Below, in pieces: positions 27,080-35,541 of a DNA stretch of 38,499 nucleotides. The translations under genes were made by a program, and so were the position numbers. Under the pieces are notes generated by a model that did no database searches, was not told the DNA's origin, and was given only the letters and a program-made list of their open reading frames with translations. Position 1 is the stretch's first letter. The number at the start of each line of letters is the position of its first letter. The DNA is from Desulfobacteraceae bacterium (GTDB lineage: Bacteria > Desulfobacterota > Desulfobacteria > Desulfobacterales > SURF-7): positions 1-38,499 of the forward strand of contig QZKS01000001.1 of NCBI GenBank assembly GCA_003599865.1, read 5' to 3'.

Positions 27080-29659
27080 CTACCGATCCGATGGATTGCC
27101 GGTTTCAGGCATTTTTGTGATCGCCGGATGCGGTTTATTTTCCACCATATCAGGTTTTTCATCTTGTTTGATATGAACGTCCATCTGCGGAAACGCAATC
27201 ACAATACCGCGCTCTTTGAAAAGGCGATCAATCCCGTAGCGAATCTCCGTTTCAACCGCATAAAAATAGTCCACCCAGGTCCATATCCGCAACCGGAAAA
27301 TGAGCGCACTATCCCCGAAATCCTTGAATATCACATCCGCTTGCGGCAGCTTCAGCACCCGGCTGGTATTTTCCGCCACTTCGAGCAATGTTTTCCGCAC
27401 CAGCTCCACATCCGAACCGTAGGCCACTCCTATATCGATATTGCGTCGCAGACGTCTGTCCTTGAAACTCCAGTTTGTAACCTGTGTGCTGATCAGATCT
27501 GAATTGGGTATGATCACGGATGCATTGTCATACGTTTGAACAATGGTGGACCGGACATTGATTTTTTTCACGGTTGCCCAGACACCGTTCATTTCAATAT
27601 CATCGCCGACCTGAATGGGGCGCTCGAACAGCAGAATAATCCCGCTTAAAAAATTGTTAAATATATTCTGCAGGCCAAATCCGATGCCGATACCCAGAGC
27701 ACCCAGAACCAGCGTCAAGGATGTGGAATCAAAACCCAGGGCATTCAGCGCCAGTATGATGCCGATCACCCAGATGGCATAAATCGATATGGTGGTTACC
27801 GAATCCTTTAATCCTTCTTCCATTCCGCTCTGTCCCAGGAACTTTTCATGGAAAATATGCCGCCATACCCTCGCCAGCCCCCGGGTGATCAGAAGAATGG
27901 GAATGGCAATGATAACGCCCAGCAGGCTGAATTTCATGGAACCGACGGTCAGCGGCATGCGGATAAATTCAAACATCCCCATCAGAACGGCTTTTTTGCC
28001 GCTCCACGACAATACGAACAGGACCATCAGTGCCGCAAACCACAATAAAGTCAGAAATTGAACCGCCACCCACTGGACGGTTGTTCTGGCCTCGGAAGCC
28101 TCCTCTACCGGCGTGTCCTTTTTCTTCCTGATAATGGGATTCCATTCCCGGATGGCCTTGAATGTCATTACGCCCCAGAGTCCTACAACAAAACTGCATC
28201 CCCATGATGTAAACCATAACCGGGATAATGATCCATATCCCGCAACATCCAGAACAAAACCGGAAACAATGATAACATAGGTCAATGGCTTCATGATCGC
28301 GGTACATCTCCGTAATTCGGATGGAACCGGATCATTTTCACCTTCCGGAATGGCGTTTTTGATATTGTCCGAAATTCTCCAGAAAACCATGTTTGCGAAA
28401 TACAGACAAATTGCAAACAGGATTCGCCCGAGGATGATGACCGCACTGTCATCGGTATACAGCCAGGAAATACCGATATAAAAGGCTGCAAACATCCGAA
28501 TGACATGAATTTGTATCCGGATCCAGAACAGTTGATGATCCGGCAGGATTGGCTGCACGTCTGTTTTCACCAACGTGAGTGTATCCATGAACCATTTGCT
28601 GAACAGCCATACCAGCAGCAGATTGACAACGGCATCCAGGATAGCCGGTTGGGGCTGAAATCGCTCCAGCTGAATGATCACGAAAAAGAACAGGGTCGCA
28701 CCGATCAGAAAAAGGGAACGCTTGTTCAGCACAACAACGAACCGGGTCCAGTATTTATCGGACAACACCGGAAGATTCATCAGCCTTTTGAGTTTTGCCC
28801 GCACCCGAAATACCAGCACCATCATGATCATGAACACCAGCAGAAACGACCCCAGAAACAGCTTTTCGGATGAATCAACAAACCGGAACTGATCTATCCA
28901 GAAATCCCGGGTCAGCATACCGGCGGATTTTTCCGTCAGTTGCCGGATATCCGCCATAATCTTCTGAAGACCCAGGCTTTCAAAAAACTTTTTCCGTTCC
29001 ATGAGTTCCTGTTTTTTCCGGTTTTCAATGGCCTGCTCAAATTGGCTGGTCAGGGAATTATAGCGCTCCGTAATATTGCCTGTTTCTGAAGAAAGGGCGG
29101 CATAGGTATCATAGACGACCTGTAACTTTTCCTTCCTGACCGGCAGAGATGCGGCAAGATCCTTCAGCTTTGCAATAATCGGCTTTGACTCCGGGTTTGA
29201 CCGGACATTGGGAGGGATATCCTGAATCCGCCCATTGGTAATGACGCTCAACTCACTGATCTGAAACAGTACCTTTTGAATCACCTCCTGCTTCATTTTG
29301 ATCTCACTGAAACGTAATGCAATTGTTCGAGACGATGCTGTCAGCGTCAGATAGCTGTCTTCCAGGGTCTTGAGCGGGACTATGGGACTCAGGAGCTGAT
29401 TGCTGAATATCGGTTCCTGGATTCGGTAGGTATCCAATTCCGCATTCCATTTGGCGCTCAGCTCATCCGCAGACGTCTTCAGTCCTTGAATATATTCCAT
29501 GGACTGCAAATCCGCCTTTAAGGACGCTTCAATGGAATGACTCCAGACTGAAAATGCGGAAGACTCCTTTTCCGCCTGCCCCATGGCTTGACCTGTCAAC
29601 AGGAAAAGAACACCGATCAACCAGCATACGATCCTTCTTCCCGTACGGCATGAATTCAT
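27080..29659 (-). CDS. MscS-family mechanosensitive channel with long N-terminal region
   Basis: A channel protein of 859 residues, of the large MscK/MscM-like type. A signal peptide (IVCWLIGVLFLLTGQAMG) is followed by a long periplasmic coiled-coil region (to about residue 260) and about ten membrane segments. The C-terminal MscS core has the Gly/Ala-rich pore helix (LGALGIGIGFGLQNIFNNF), GDDIEMNGVWATV and IIPNSDLISTQVTNWS. It would release solutes on hypo-osmotic shock. The start at 29659 is chosen because GAGG lies 11 nt upstream and the signal peptide then begins properly. A start at 29689 would overlap the corA gene by 10 bp. It follows corA on the same strand and is likely co-transcribed. 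Confidence 0.9.
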   Translation of the reverse strand: MNSCRTGRRIVCWLIGVLFLLTGQAMGQAEKESSAFSVWSHSIEASLKADLQSMEYIQGLKTSADELSAKWNAELDTYRIQEPIFSNQLLSPIVPLKTLEDSYLTLTASSRTIALRFSEIKMKQEVIQKVLFQISELSVITNGRIQDIPPNVRSNPESKPIIAKLKDLAASLPVRKEKLQVVYDTYAALSSETGNITERYNSLTSQFEQAIENRKKQELMERKKFFESLGLQKIMADIRQLTEKSAGMLTRDFWIDQFRFVDSSEKLFLGSFLLVFMIMMVLVFRVRAKLKRLMNLPVLSDKYWTRFVVVLNKRSLFLIGATLFFFVIIQLERFQPQPAILDAVVNLLLVWLFSKWFMDTLTLVKTDVQPILPDHQLFWIRIQIHVIRMFAAFYIGISWLYTDDSAVIILGRILFAICLYFANMVFWRISDNIKNAIPEGENDPVPSELRRCTAIMKPLTYVIIVSGFVLDVAGYGSLSRLWFTSWGCSFVVGLWGVMTFKAIREWNPIIRKKKDTPVEEASEARTTVQWVAVQFLTLLWFAALMVLFVLSWSGKKAVLMGMFEFIRMPLTVGSMKFSLLGVIIAIPILLITRGLARVWRHIFHEKFLGQSGMEEGLKDSVTTISIYAIWVIGIILALNALGFDSTSLTLVLGALGIGIGFGLQNIFNNFLSGIILLFERPIQVGDDIEMNGVWATVKKINVRSTIVQTYDNASVIIPNSDLISTQVTNWSFKDRRLRRNIDIGVAYGSDVELVRKTLLEVAENTSRVLKLPQADVIFKDFGDSALIFRLRIWTWVDYFYAVETEIRYGIDRLFKERGIVIAFPQMDVHIKQDEKPDMVENKPHPAITKMPETGNPSDR

Positions 29660-29679
29660 TTTTTGGTTATCCTCATGAT

Positions 29680-30738
29680 TTACAACCATTTTTTCCGCCT
29701 GAACCAGATCAGCATCAACAACAGACAGATCAGCACCGTTCCCCAGAACACGGGATAGGAATATCGCCATTCCAGCTCCGGCATATAGGTGAAGTTCATT
29801 CCGTAAACCCCGGCAAGAAACGTCAAGGGAATGAACAGCGTTGCAATGACGGTCAGCACCTTCATCACCTCATTCATTTTGATGCTTACGCTGGACATGT
29901 AGATGTCCAAGATACCGGACATCTGATCCCGGTTTGTCTCAACCGTATCCGCCACATGGATCACGTGATCATAAACATCCTGATAGTAAAACAGCAGTTT
30001 TTCATCGATAAACGCCGAATCTCCCCGCAAAAGACTGCTGAGCACCTCCCGCAGCGGCCAGATCGATTTTCTCAGCAGCACGAGTTGATGCCGAAGCTTC
30101 TGAATATCGGACAAGGTGCCGGTTTCCGGATGGTCCAGTACGCTCTCCTGCAATGTTTCGATTTCCTCTCCAACCTGTTCCAGCACCCCGAAATAATGAT
30201 CCACCACCATATCCAGCAATGCATAGGCCAGATAATCGGAACCATATCGTCTGATGCGCCCCTTTGACAGCCGGAGCCGGGCCCGTATCGGGCTGAACAT
30301 GTCCCCTTCCGCCTCCTGGAATGAAAGCAAAAACCCGTTGCCCACAACCAGACAGACATGTTCCATCGCAAGTGATCCGTCTGCTGGATCCAGCCGGGGC
30401 ATCTTCAGAATCAAAAAAAAATAATCATCGAACTCGTCCATTTTCGGCCGGTGATGGGTATTGACAATATCTTCCAGGGTCAGGGGATGCAGTCCGCATA
30501 ATTGACCGATTGTTTCGACCACGGCCGTATCCTGGATGCCGGAAACCGAAATCCAGTCAACCGAGTCCCGCTTCAGAAACGATTGCAGATCATCCGTGGT
30601 CAGATCATTTACCTCCTCTATGGTATCCGGGGTATAGTCAACGACGGATACCCGGACCGGTTCATGTGTCTTGTCACCAATATAAACCAGTGTGCCCGGT
30701 GAGAGTCCCGGACTTTTATAGGAAGTCTGAGCAGCCAT
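29680..30738 (-). CDS. corA: CorA-family divalent metal ion transporter
   Basis: A 352-residue Mg2+/Co2+ channel. A large cytoplasmic N-terminal domain with long helices ends in two membrane helices. The selectivity motif GMN (VYGMNFTYMPELEW) lies in the expected loop between them, and the protein ends in a basic RRKKWL tail. AGGAG is 7 nt before the start. It is transcribed away from the SET-domain genes, with 290 bp between the two starts, and lies upstream of the MscS-type channel. The pairing suggests a role in ion and osmotic homeostasis. Confidence 0.95.
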   Translation of the reverse strand: MAAQTSYKSPGLSPGTLVYIGDKTHEPVRVSVVDYTPDTIEEVNDLTTDDLQSFLKRDSVDWISVSGIQDTAVVETIGQLCGLHPLTLEDIVNTHHRPKMDEFDDYFFLILKMPRLDPADGSLAMEHVCLVVGNGFLLSFQEAEGDMFSPIRARLRLSKGRIRRYGSDYLAYALLDMVVDHYFGVLEQVGEEIETLQESVLDHPETGTLSDIQKLRHQLVLLRKSIWPLREVLSSLLRGDSAFIDEKLLFYYQDVYDHVIHVADTVETNRDQMSGILDIYMSSVSIKMNEVMKVLTVIATLFIPLTFLAGVYGMNFTYMPELEWRYSYPVFWGTVLICLLLMLIWFRRKKWL

Positions 30739-31027
30739 GCATTATCTCCTGAAAAAACCGTTTGAACAATTATGAAAAGAGTTTACATAAAGATTTGAAA
30801 AAACTATCAGAAAGTTATGATTCATGCAACCGGATAGTAACGTTACAAAGATCCGATATTTTTTCTGCCAAAGATCTCTCTTTTATCATAAAAAACGCTT
30901 TTTTTTTTGCATATATTTTGCTAATGAAGACGAAAAATTAACATGGGTTAAAATTATTCCGTTTATTTGTCAATTTTTAAGATCAATTTCAACATTATGC
31001 GTAACTATCAAAGCAAAAAAGGGCCCA

Positions 31028-31510
31028 ATGCTAAAAATTGATACGTATCTTGCCCAATCGTCTGTTCACGGGATGGGTCTGTTTGCTGCAAAGCCGATTG
31101 CCAAAGGCGAAATCATCTGGAAATACGACCCGCTGATCGACCAGATCTACAGTAAAATCAAATTCAAGAAATTGATCGATTCACTGGATCCGATCGGATT
31201 AAAACAAATACTCTCCGCCACCTATAAACGGAATCAGACCTATTTCTACCTGGCGGACAATGCGCGTTTCATCAACCATACGGAAACCGGATACAATATT
31301 TTTCTGATTGATGACTATACGGAGGTGGCCATTCAGGACATTGACGAGGGTGAGGAAATCCTGGAAAACTATTATTTATCCTATGATGATGATGACTTTT
31401 TCATGCTGGAAATGAAGAAGGTGGATGTCTTGCGGGTTCTTTTGTTCAATTACAAAAAAAAGCGGAATTATGCTGGAAATAAAAACATCTTTAAACACCT
31501 CCCCAATTAA
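31028..31510 (+). CDS. Small SET-domain protein 1
   Basis: A 160-residue protein consisting of little more than a SET domain, the fold of SAM-dependent lysine methyltransferases. HGMGLFAAKPIAKGEIIW is the N-terminal SET signature, ARFINHTETGYN matches the NH-[ST] SAM/catalytic motif, and EGEEILENYY carries the catalytic Tyr region. The reading frame is open further upstream, but 31028 is chosen because the paralogue downstream begins at the same point and homology starts there. The substrate is unknown, and bacterial SET proteins may methylate ribosomal or other proteins. It overlaps the second SET gene by 41 bp. The last 20 residues are very basic (YKKKRNYAGNKNIFKH). Confidence 0.85.
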   Translation: MLKIDTYLAQSSVHGMGLFAAKPIAKGEIIWKYDPLIDQIYSKIKFKKLIDSLDPIGLKQILSATYKRNQTYFYLADNARFINHTETGYNIFLIDDYTEVAIQDIDEGEEILENYYLSYDDDDFFMLEMKKVDVLRVLLFNYKKKRNYAGNKNIFKHLPN

Positions 31511-31865
31511 CGGCATCGGCCTTTTTGCCGAAGAGGATGTGCAAAAGGGGAAAATCATATGGTCGTTCAATCCGCTGGTGGATATTGTATTCCATTCCGA
31601 CCAATGGGATGAACTGCAAAGCAATATCTCAAAACATTCTTTTGACCAGATTAAAAAGTATGCCTACAAGGAAAACAACCGCCGTATCCTCTGTGTGGAT
31701 AACGCCCAGTTCATGAATCACAGTGATACCCATTATAACGTGGGCAACCTGAAAGACGGTGATATCATGATCGCTCTGACCCATATTAAAAAAGGGGAAG
31801 AGCTGCTTTGCAATTACTTTGATTACAGTGATGCGGATGACGATCACCTGAAGGAGATTTCCTAA
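31470..31865 (+). CDS. Small SET-domain protein 2, paralogue of the preceding gene
   Basis: A 131-residue SET-domain protein whose start lies inside the first SET gene in another frame. It keeps the same motifs: NGIGLFAEEDVQKGKIIW, AQFMNHSDTHYN and KGEELLCNYFDY. It lacks the basic C-terminal extension of its neighbour. Identity between the two is moderate, so the duplication is not recent. The overlap implies translational coupling, perhaps allowing a heterodimer (inference). GCGG is the only hint of a ribosome-binding site. Confidence 0.85.
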   Translation: MLEIKTSLNTSPINGIGLFAEEDVQKGKIIWSFNPLVDIVFHSDQWDELQSNISKHSFDQIKKYAYKENNRRILCVDNAQFMNHSDTHYNVGNLKDGDIMIALTHIKKGEELLCNYFDYSDADDDHLKEIS

Positions 31866-32039
31866 CCCCCGGTTCATACCATTGTCAGCCTTTTCCCAAA
31901 CCGGAACAGCATCGCATATTCCTCTCCCTGATCCGCATCTTTCCAAAAGGTTTTCTCTTTACTTATGGCAGCATTGGTGTTTACAATCACCTATACTGTT
32001 GTTTTGCAGATTTTACACAGATAACAATCCATCAGAAAA

Positions 32040-32627
32040 ATGTCCAATCATTCCGGTACCCTCATGGTTGAAACCGATATATTGATCACCGGCATCATCA
32101 TCTTTGTTGCACGGGTGTGCGATGTGGCCATCGGAACCCTCCGGACCATTGTAACCGTTCAGGGCCGGACGGTGATCGCCTTTTTTCTGGCACTGTTTGA
32201 AATCACCATATGGATTCTGGTAGCCAGCAAGGTCATCAACCAGATCAACGAACAGCCGCTGCTGGTCGTCTTTTATGCATTCGGATTTGCCACCGGAAAT
32301 GTGGTCGGCATTCTGGTGGAACGGAAACTGGCCCTTGGCATCATTATCCTCAAGGTGATCACCCCGACCGCCGGCAGGGAGATTTCAACAGCATTGCGGG
32401 AAAAAGGTCAGCCGGTAACCATCTTTGTCGGCGAAGGATTGAAAGGACCGGTAACCGAGTTATACATCGCGTGCAAAAGAAGGGATCTTCCCTGGATCCT
32501 TCCGGAAGTGCGGTCTTTTGACAGGGATGCTTTTTATATCATTGAACAGGCAAGGGACATGAGAAAAGTCCTGACTCCCACATCCGTCCCAACCACCGGA
32601 TGGCGTTCGGCCAGAAAACGGAAATAG
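32040..32627 (+). CDS. UPF0316-family membrane protein
   Basis: A 195-residue protein. Three membrane segments occupy about residues 14-100, including the family signature FVARVCDVAIGTLRTIVTVQGR, and a cytoplasmic domain of the DUF2179 type follows (GREISTALREKGQPVTIFVGEG and FYIIEQARDMRKV). The biochemical function of UPF0316 proteins is not established. The start may be 32040 or 32064; neither has a strong ribosome-binding site. The holin-like gene follows after 11 bp, so the two are probably co-expressed. Confidence 0.82.
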   Translation: MSNHSGTLMVETDILITGIIIFVARVCDVAIGTLRTIVTVQGRTVIAFFLALFEITIWILVASKVINQINEQPLLVVFYAFGFATGNVVGILVERKLALGIIILKVITPTAGREISTALREKGQPVTIFVGEGLKGPVTELYIACKRRDLPWILPEVRSFDRDAFYIIEQARDMRKVLTPTSVPTTGWRSARKRK

Positions 32628-32638
32628 GAAGAGATACC

Positions 32639-32980
32639 ATGCATATCATCTGGAACCTGCTGCTGTTAAGCCTCTCTGTTTTTGCCGTATCGCGGTTTCT
32701 GCCGGGCATCCACTGCAAAAATTTCGGAACCGCGGTTGCTGTGGCTGTTGTCTACAGCGTGATCAACTTTATCTTCGGCTGGTTTCTGATCCTGATATCC
32801 CTGCCCGCCGTCATTCTGACATTCGGCTTGTTCATTTTTGTCATCAATGCCATACTGCTGTCTCTTACCAATAAATTTGTGCGGGACTTCTGGATCGACG
32901 ATTTCGGCACCACCATCGTGGCGGCATTTTGCATCACGCTTGCCCACGCTGTTTTAAAATGGATTTTTATCTTGAAATAA
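32639..32980 (+). CDS. Phage holin family 4-like small membrane protein
   Basis: A 113-residue protein with four hydrophobic segments (WNLLLLSLSVFAV, VAVAVVYSVINFIFGWFLI, LILISLPAVILTFGLFIFVINAILL and TIVAAFCITLAHAVLKWIF). The pattern is that of the family named mycobacterial four-helix holin, which is widespread in non-phage contexts. Nothing else here is phage-derived, so lysis function should not be assumed. The start at 32639 is backed by AGGAAGAG just upstream. Confidence 0.82.
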   Translation: MHIIWNLLLLSLSVFAVSRFLPGIHCKNFGTAVAVAVVYSVINFIFGWFLILISLPAVILTFGLFIFVINAILLSLTNKFVRDFWIDDFGTTIVAAFCITLAHAVLKWIFILK

Positions 32981-33003
32981 CAAAAATTCACAAGGAGGCG
33001 GCA

Positions 33004-33363
33004 ATGAAAAAACGATCATGGATTATGTTGTTTTTCGCGATGGCTCTCATTCCGGTTGCAGCACCGGCGTTCTCTGCCGATGACCAGGAAACAATTTACG
33101 GCAGTCAGCTCATGACAAAGCAAGAGCGGGTCGAATTCCGCCAAAAAATGCGCAATGCACAAACAACCGAAGAACGAGAACAGCTTCGCCTGGAACATCA
33201 TGCGCAGATGCAGGAAAGGGCAAAGGAAAAAGGATTGACGCTTCCGGATGAGCCGATGCCAAAAGGCGCCGGCATGGGTTCCGGCCAGGGCATGGGACAT
33301 GGCGGCGGCATGGGGTACGGCAGCGGGAAAGGTACCGGCACCGGCAAGGGGATGGAACGATAG
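33004..33363 (+). CDS. Secreted Gly/Met-rich small protein
   Basis: A 119-residue protein with a signal peptide (about 1-25, ending PAFSA/DDQE). A charged helical segment (about 35-80, MTKQERVEFRQKM...) precedes a C-terminal tail of about 30 residues made of Gly, Met, Lys and Ser (GMGSGQGMGHGGGMGYGSG). The helical part vaguely recalls Spy/CpxP-type periplasmic proteins, and Met/His-rich tails can bind copper or nickel. Neither role is demonstrated. AAGGAGG lies 5 nt before the start. The gene ends at a hairpin shared with the convergent gene. Confidence 0.8.
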   Translation: MKKRSWIMLFFAMALIPVAAPAFSADDQETIYGSQLMTKQERVEFRQKMRNAQTTEEREQLRLEHHAQMQERAKEKGLTLPDEPMPKGAGMGSGQGMGHGGGMGYGSGKGTGTGKGMER

Positions 33364-33421
33364 GGGTGAATCTTTTTCAGCAACGATGAAATGATATTCT
33401 GCAATTTCAGGAGAGATTTTT

Positions 33422-33447
33422 CCCGGCCCGTGTTTTTTCGGGCCGGG
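33422..33447. terminator. GC-rich hairpin between convergent genes
   Basis: CCCGGCCCG (33422-33430) pairs perfectly with CGGGCCGGG (33439-33447) around the loop TGTTTTTT. It lies between the stop codons of two convergent genes, the position of a bidirectional terminator. Neither strand has a T tract after the stem. Confidence 0.55.
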
Positions 33448-33449
33448 TG

Positions 33450-33818
33450 TCAGGCCGACATCCACCTTTCCGCATCTTCCAGATTCTGAAATACCGCTAT
33501 CTCGGTATTGGCGTTGATGGAAAGGGCTTCAAACATTCTGGCAATCCGATAGTCGGAGGGTCTGTAGGCAACAAATGCCACTTTGACATCGTTAATCCCA
33601 TCCGGATATTGTATCGAATATCCTGCGATGCTTTCCACAATCTCGGCATTCAGAAGGGACAGATCTGCATCCATGAAATCCCACAGTCTTCCCATGCCTT
33701 TCCGGTAATCCTGATCCGCAACGACCTCCTCAAATGCCTCCAGGATTTTCCGTTTATCCAACAGCCCTGATAACTTGATATAGGCTATATTTTTCCGCTC
33801 ATCGATTCTGAGTTTCAT
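33450..33818 (-). CDS. STAS-like protein of unknown function
   Basis: A 122-residue soluble protein with an alternating strand/helix pattern: IAYIKLSGLLDKRKILEAFEE, RLWDFMDADLSLL, KVAFVAYRPSDYRIARMFEAL and IAVFQNLEDAERWMSA at the C-terminus. This resembles the SpoIIAA/STAS-type fold of small bacterial proteins that end in a W-L/M motif. It has no phosphorylatable Ser in the usual place. The ribosome-binding site is AAGGA, about 12 nt upstream. It is a single-gene unit convergent with the Gly/Met-rich protein gene. The function is unknown. Confidence 0.72.
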   Translation of the reverse strand: MKLRIDERKNIAYIKLSGLLDKRKILEAFEEVVADQDYRKGMGRLWDFMDADLSLLNAEIVESIAGYSIQYPDGINDVKVAFVAYRPSDYRIARMFEALSINANTEIAVFQNLEDAERWMSA

Positions 33819-34002
33819 ATCAGGGGCATCCTTAATAACCCAAGTGTTTGAAAAAAATCAAAAACAAGAAATCTGAAAGCAAAAACCGACATCAAAAAAA
33901 ATTATAATCAGAATAGATCCTGAATACAATAGATTTTTCATCTCTTTTTCTCCCAAGTTTGATGAGCAGGGACCAATTAAAAATTCCGGAAGTAAAAAAA
34001 TA

Positions 34003-34031
34003 TTGACAGTGTTGATTTTACCATTTAATAA
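34003..34031 (+). promoter_or_regulatory. Sigma-70-type promoter of the oxidase-amidase genes
   Basis: TTGACA (34003-34008) and TAATAA (34026-34031) are 17 bp apart, close to consensus. The region is AT-rich, and a palindrome starts 4 bp downstream, overlapping the expected transcription start. Confidence 0.6.
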
Positions 34032-34034
34032 ATT

Positions 34035-34050
34035 AGGTAGTCGACTAACT
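34035..34050. promoter_or_regulatory. Palindromic operator candidate
   Basis: TAGTCGACTA (34038-34047) is a perfect palindrome, extended to 16 bp by AG/CT at the ends with one mismatched pair. Its position over the expected transcription start fits a repressor site. The core resembles sites of GntR-type regulators, but no regulator gene is adjacent. Confidence 0.4.
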
Positions 34051-34111
34051 TAATATTAAATACATGATATTTTCGTCACGCGAAAGATTCCATAAACAGG
34101 AGGTAACCCTC

Positions 34112-35458
34112 ATGACCGAGCATCAATCAACCGATTATCAATCCAAAAGCTGGTGGCTGGAATCGCTGCCGCAAACCATCGTACCCAATCCGCCGCTCTC
34201 CGGAAAAGACAAGGCCGATGTGGTGGTCATCGGAGGCGGATATACCGGACTTTCCGTCGGGTATCATCTGAAACGGTTAAAACCGGATATTGATGTGCGG
34301 GTGATCGAATCCGATGTCTGCGGATACGGGGCTTCGGGTCGGAACGGCGGGTTTTCCATGACCCTCTTCGGCTTAACCAAAGGGATCACCGCGTTCCGGT
34401 TTAACGATCAAAAGGCACGGTCCGCCCACCGGTATATGGAGGAGGCCGTGGATTATCTCCATCAGGTAATCACCGAAAACCATATCGACTGCGATTACGA
34501 ACGCAGCGGTTATCTTCTGGTCGGGACCAGCCCGGGGCAGGTCAAACGGGTGGAGCATGATTTTAAAATCATTGAACGATGGGGAACCACGGGCATCGAG
34601 CGATGGAATCGAGCGCGCCTGGCCGAGGAATTCAAAACCGATTTTTACAAGCTTGGATGGTTTGAGCCCCGCTGCGGCATTATCCAGCCGGCGAAGCTGG
34701 CCCGGGGCATGAAGGCGCTGACCGAATCCAAGGGCGTTGTGATTTATGAAAATTCGCCCGTGACCGGATTCTCAAAAGGAAAGACCGCCGGATATACAGT
34801 GAAGACAGCTGCAGGCGAACTGCACTGTGAGTACCTGGTATTTGCAACCAACGCGTATTCCATCCTCTTTCCCCAATTGCAAACCCTTCAACGTCCGGTT
34901 TTTACGCATATCGTGATGTCCGAGCCGTTGACGGACGCCCAGATGGCCGGCATCGGCTGGCAGTGCCGGGCCGGTGTCGAGGATGCCCGGGACCTGATTC
35001 ACTATTACCGCCTCACAAAGGATAACCGCATCGTCATGGGCGGCGGGGATGTTTCCTTTACCTATGGCACAAACTTCAACAAGGACTTGAATGATAAAAT
35101 TTTCAACCACCTGGAGAACCATGTGACAGAGGTTTTTCCCCAGCTCAAGGGTATCCGCTTCACCCATAAATGGGGCGGCCCGGTCTCCGTGACTTTGGAT
35201 ATGGCCCCGGTGATCGGGTATCTGGGCAATGACAAGAAAGCGATTTTTTCCCTGGGGTGCATCGGGCACGGGGTTTCCCTGACCACTTACAACGGCATGA
35301 CGATTGCGGAAATGATTACCGGCCGAAAAACATCCCGCACGGAAATGTTTTTTGTGGGCCGAAAAACCATTCCCTGGCCCCCGGAACCGATCACCTACGG
35401 GGCGGCCAATGCGATACGCGGGTTTATGCGCCTGGAGGACTGGTTGTATTATAAATAA
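34112..35458 (+). CDS. FAD-dependent amine oxidoreductase (DAO family)
   Basis: A 448-residue flavoprotein of the D-amino-acid oxidase superfamily. The dinucleotide-binding motif VVVIGGGYTGLSVGYHL is near residue 35. GASGRNGGFSM follows, as in gamma-glutamylputrescine oxidase and related enzymes. Near the C-terminus GCIGHGVSLTTYNGMTIAEMI is typical of the second FAD-contact region. It should oxidise a primary or secondary amine, giving an aldehyde or imine, but the substrate is not determined. The start at 34112 is fixed by AGGAGGTAA upstream. An amidase gene follows after 83 bp, suggesting a joint pathway that degrades an amine or amide compound. Confidence 0.9.
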   Translation: MTEHQSTDYQSKSWWLESLPQTIVPNPPLSGKDKADVVVIGGGYTGLSVGYHLKRLKPDIDVRVIESDVCGYGASGRNGGFSMTLFGLTKGITAFRFNDQKARSAHRYMEEAVDYLHQVITENHIDCDYERSGYLLVGTSPGQVKRVEHDFKIIERWGTTGIERWNRARLAEEFKTDFYKLGWFEPRCGIIQPAKLARGMKALTESKGVVIYENSPVTGFSKGKTAGYTVKTAAGELHCEYLVFATNAYSILFPQLQTLQRPVFTHIVMSEPLTDAQMAGIGWQCRAGVEDARDLIHYYRLTKDNRIVMGGGDVSFTYGTNFNKDLNDKIFNHLENHVTEVFPQLKGIRFTHKWGGPVSVTLDMAPVIGYLGNDKKAIFSLGCIGHGVSLTTYNGMTIAEMITGRKTSRTEMFFVGRKTIPWPPEPITYGAANAIRGFMRLEDWLYYK

Positions 35459-35541
35459 GGTCTGTCGGCAAATCGTCCTCAGGGCTGCGGCTATTCCGCT
35501 TAACACGTTCTTATTCACTTTCAAGTGCAGGAGAATGTATT

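Noticed and set aside
32639-32980. Prophage remnant indicated by the holin-like gene
   Set aside because: The family is common outside phages and no other phage gene is nearby. The integrase at 37404 belongs to a separate element more than 4 kb away.
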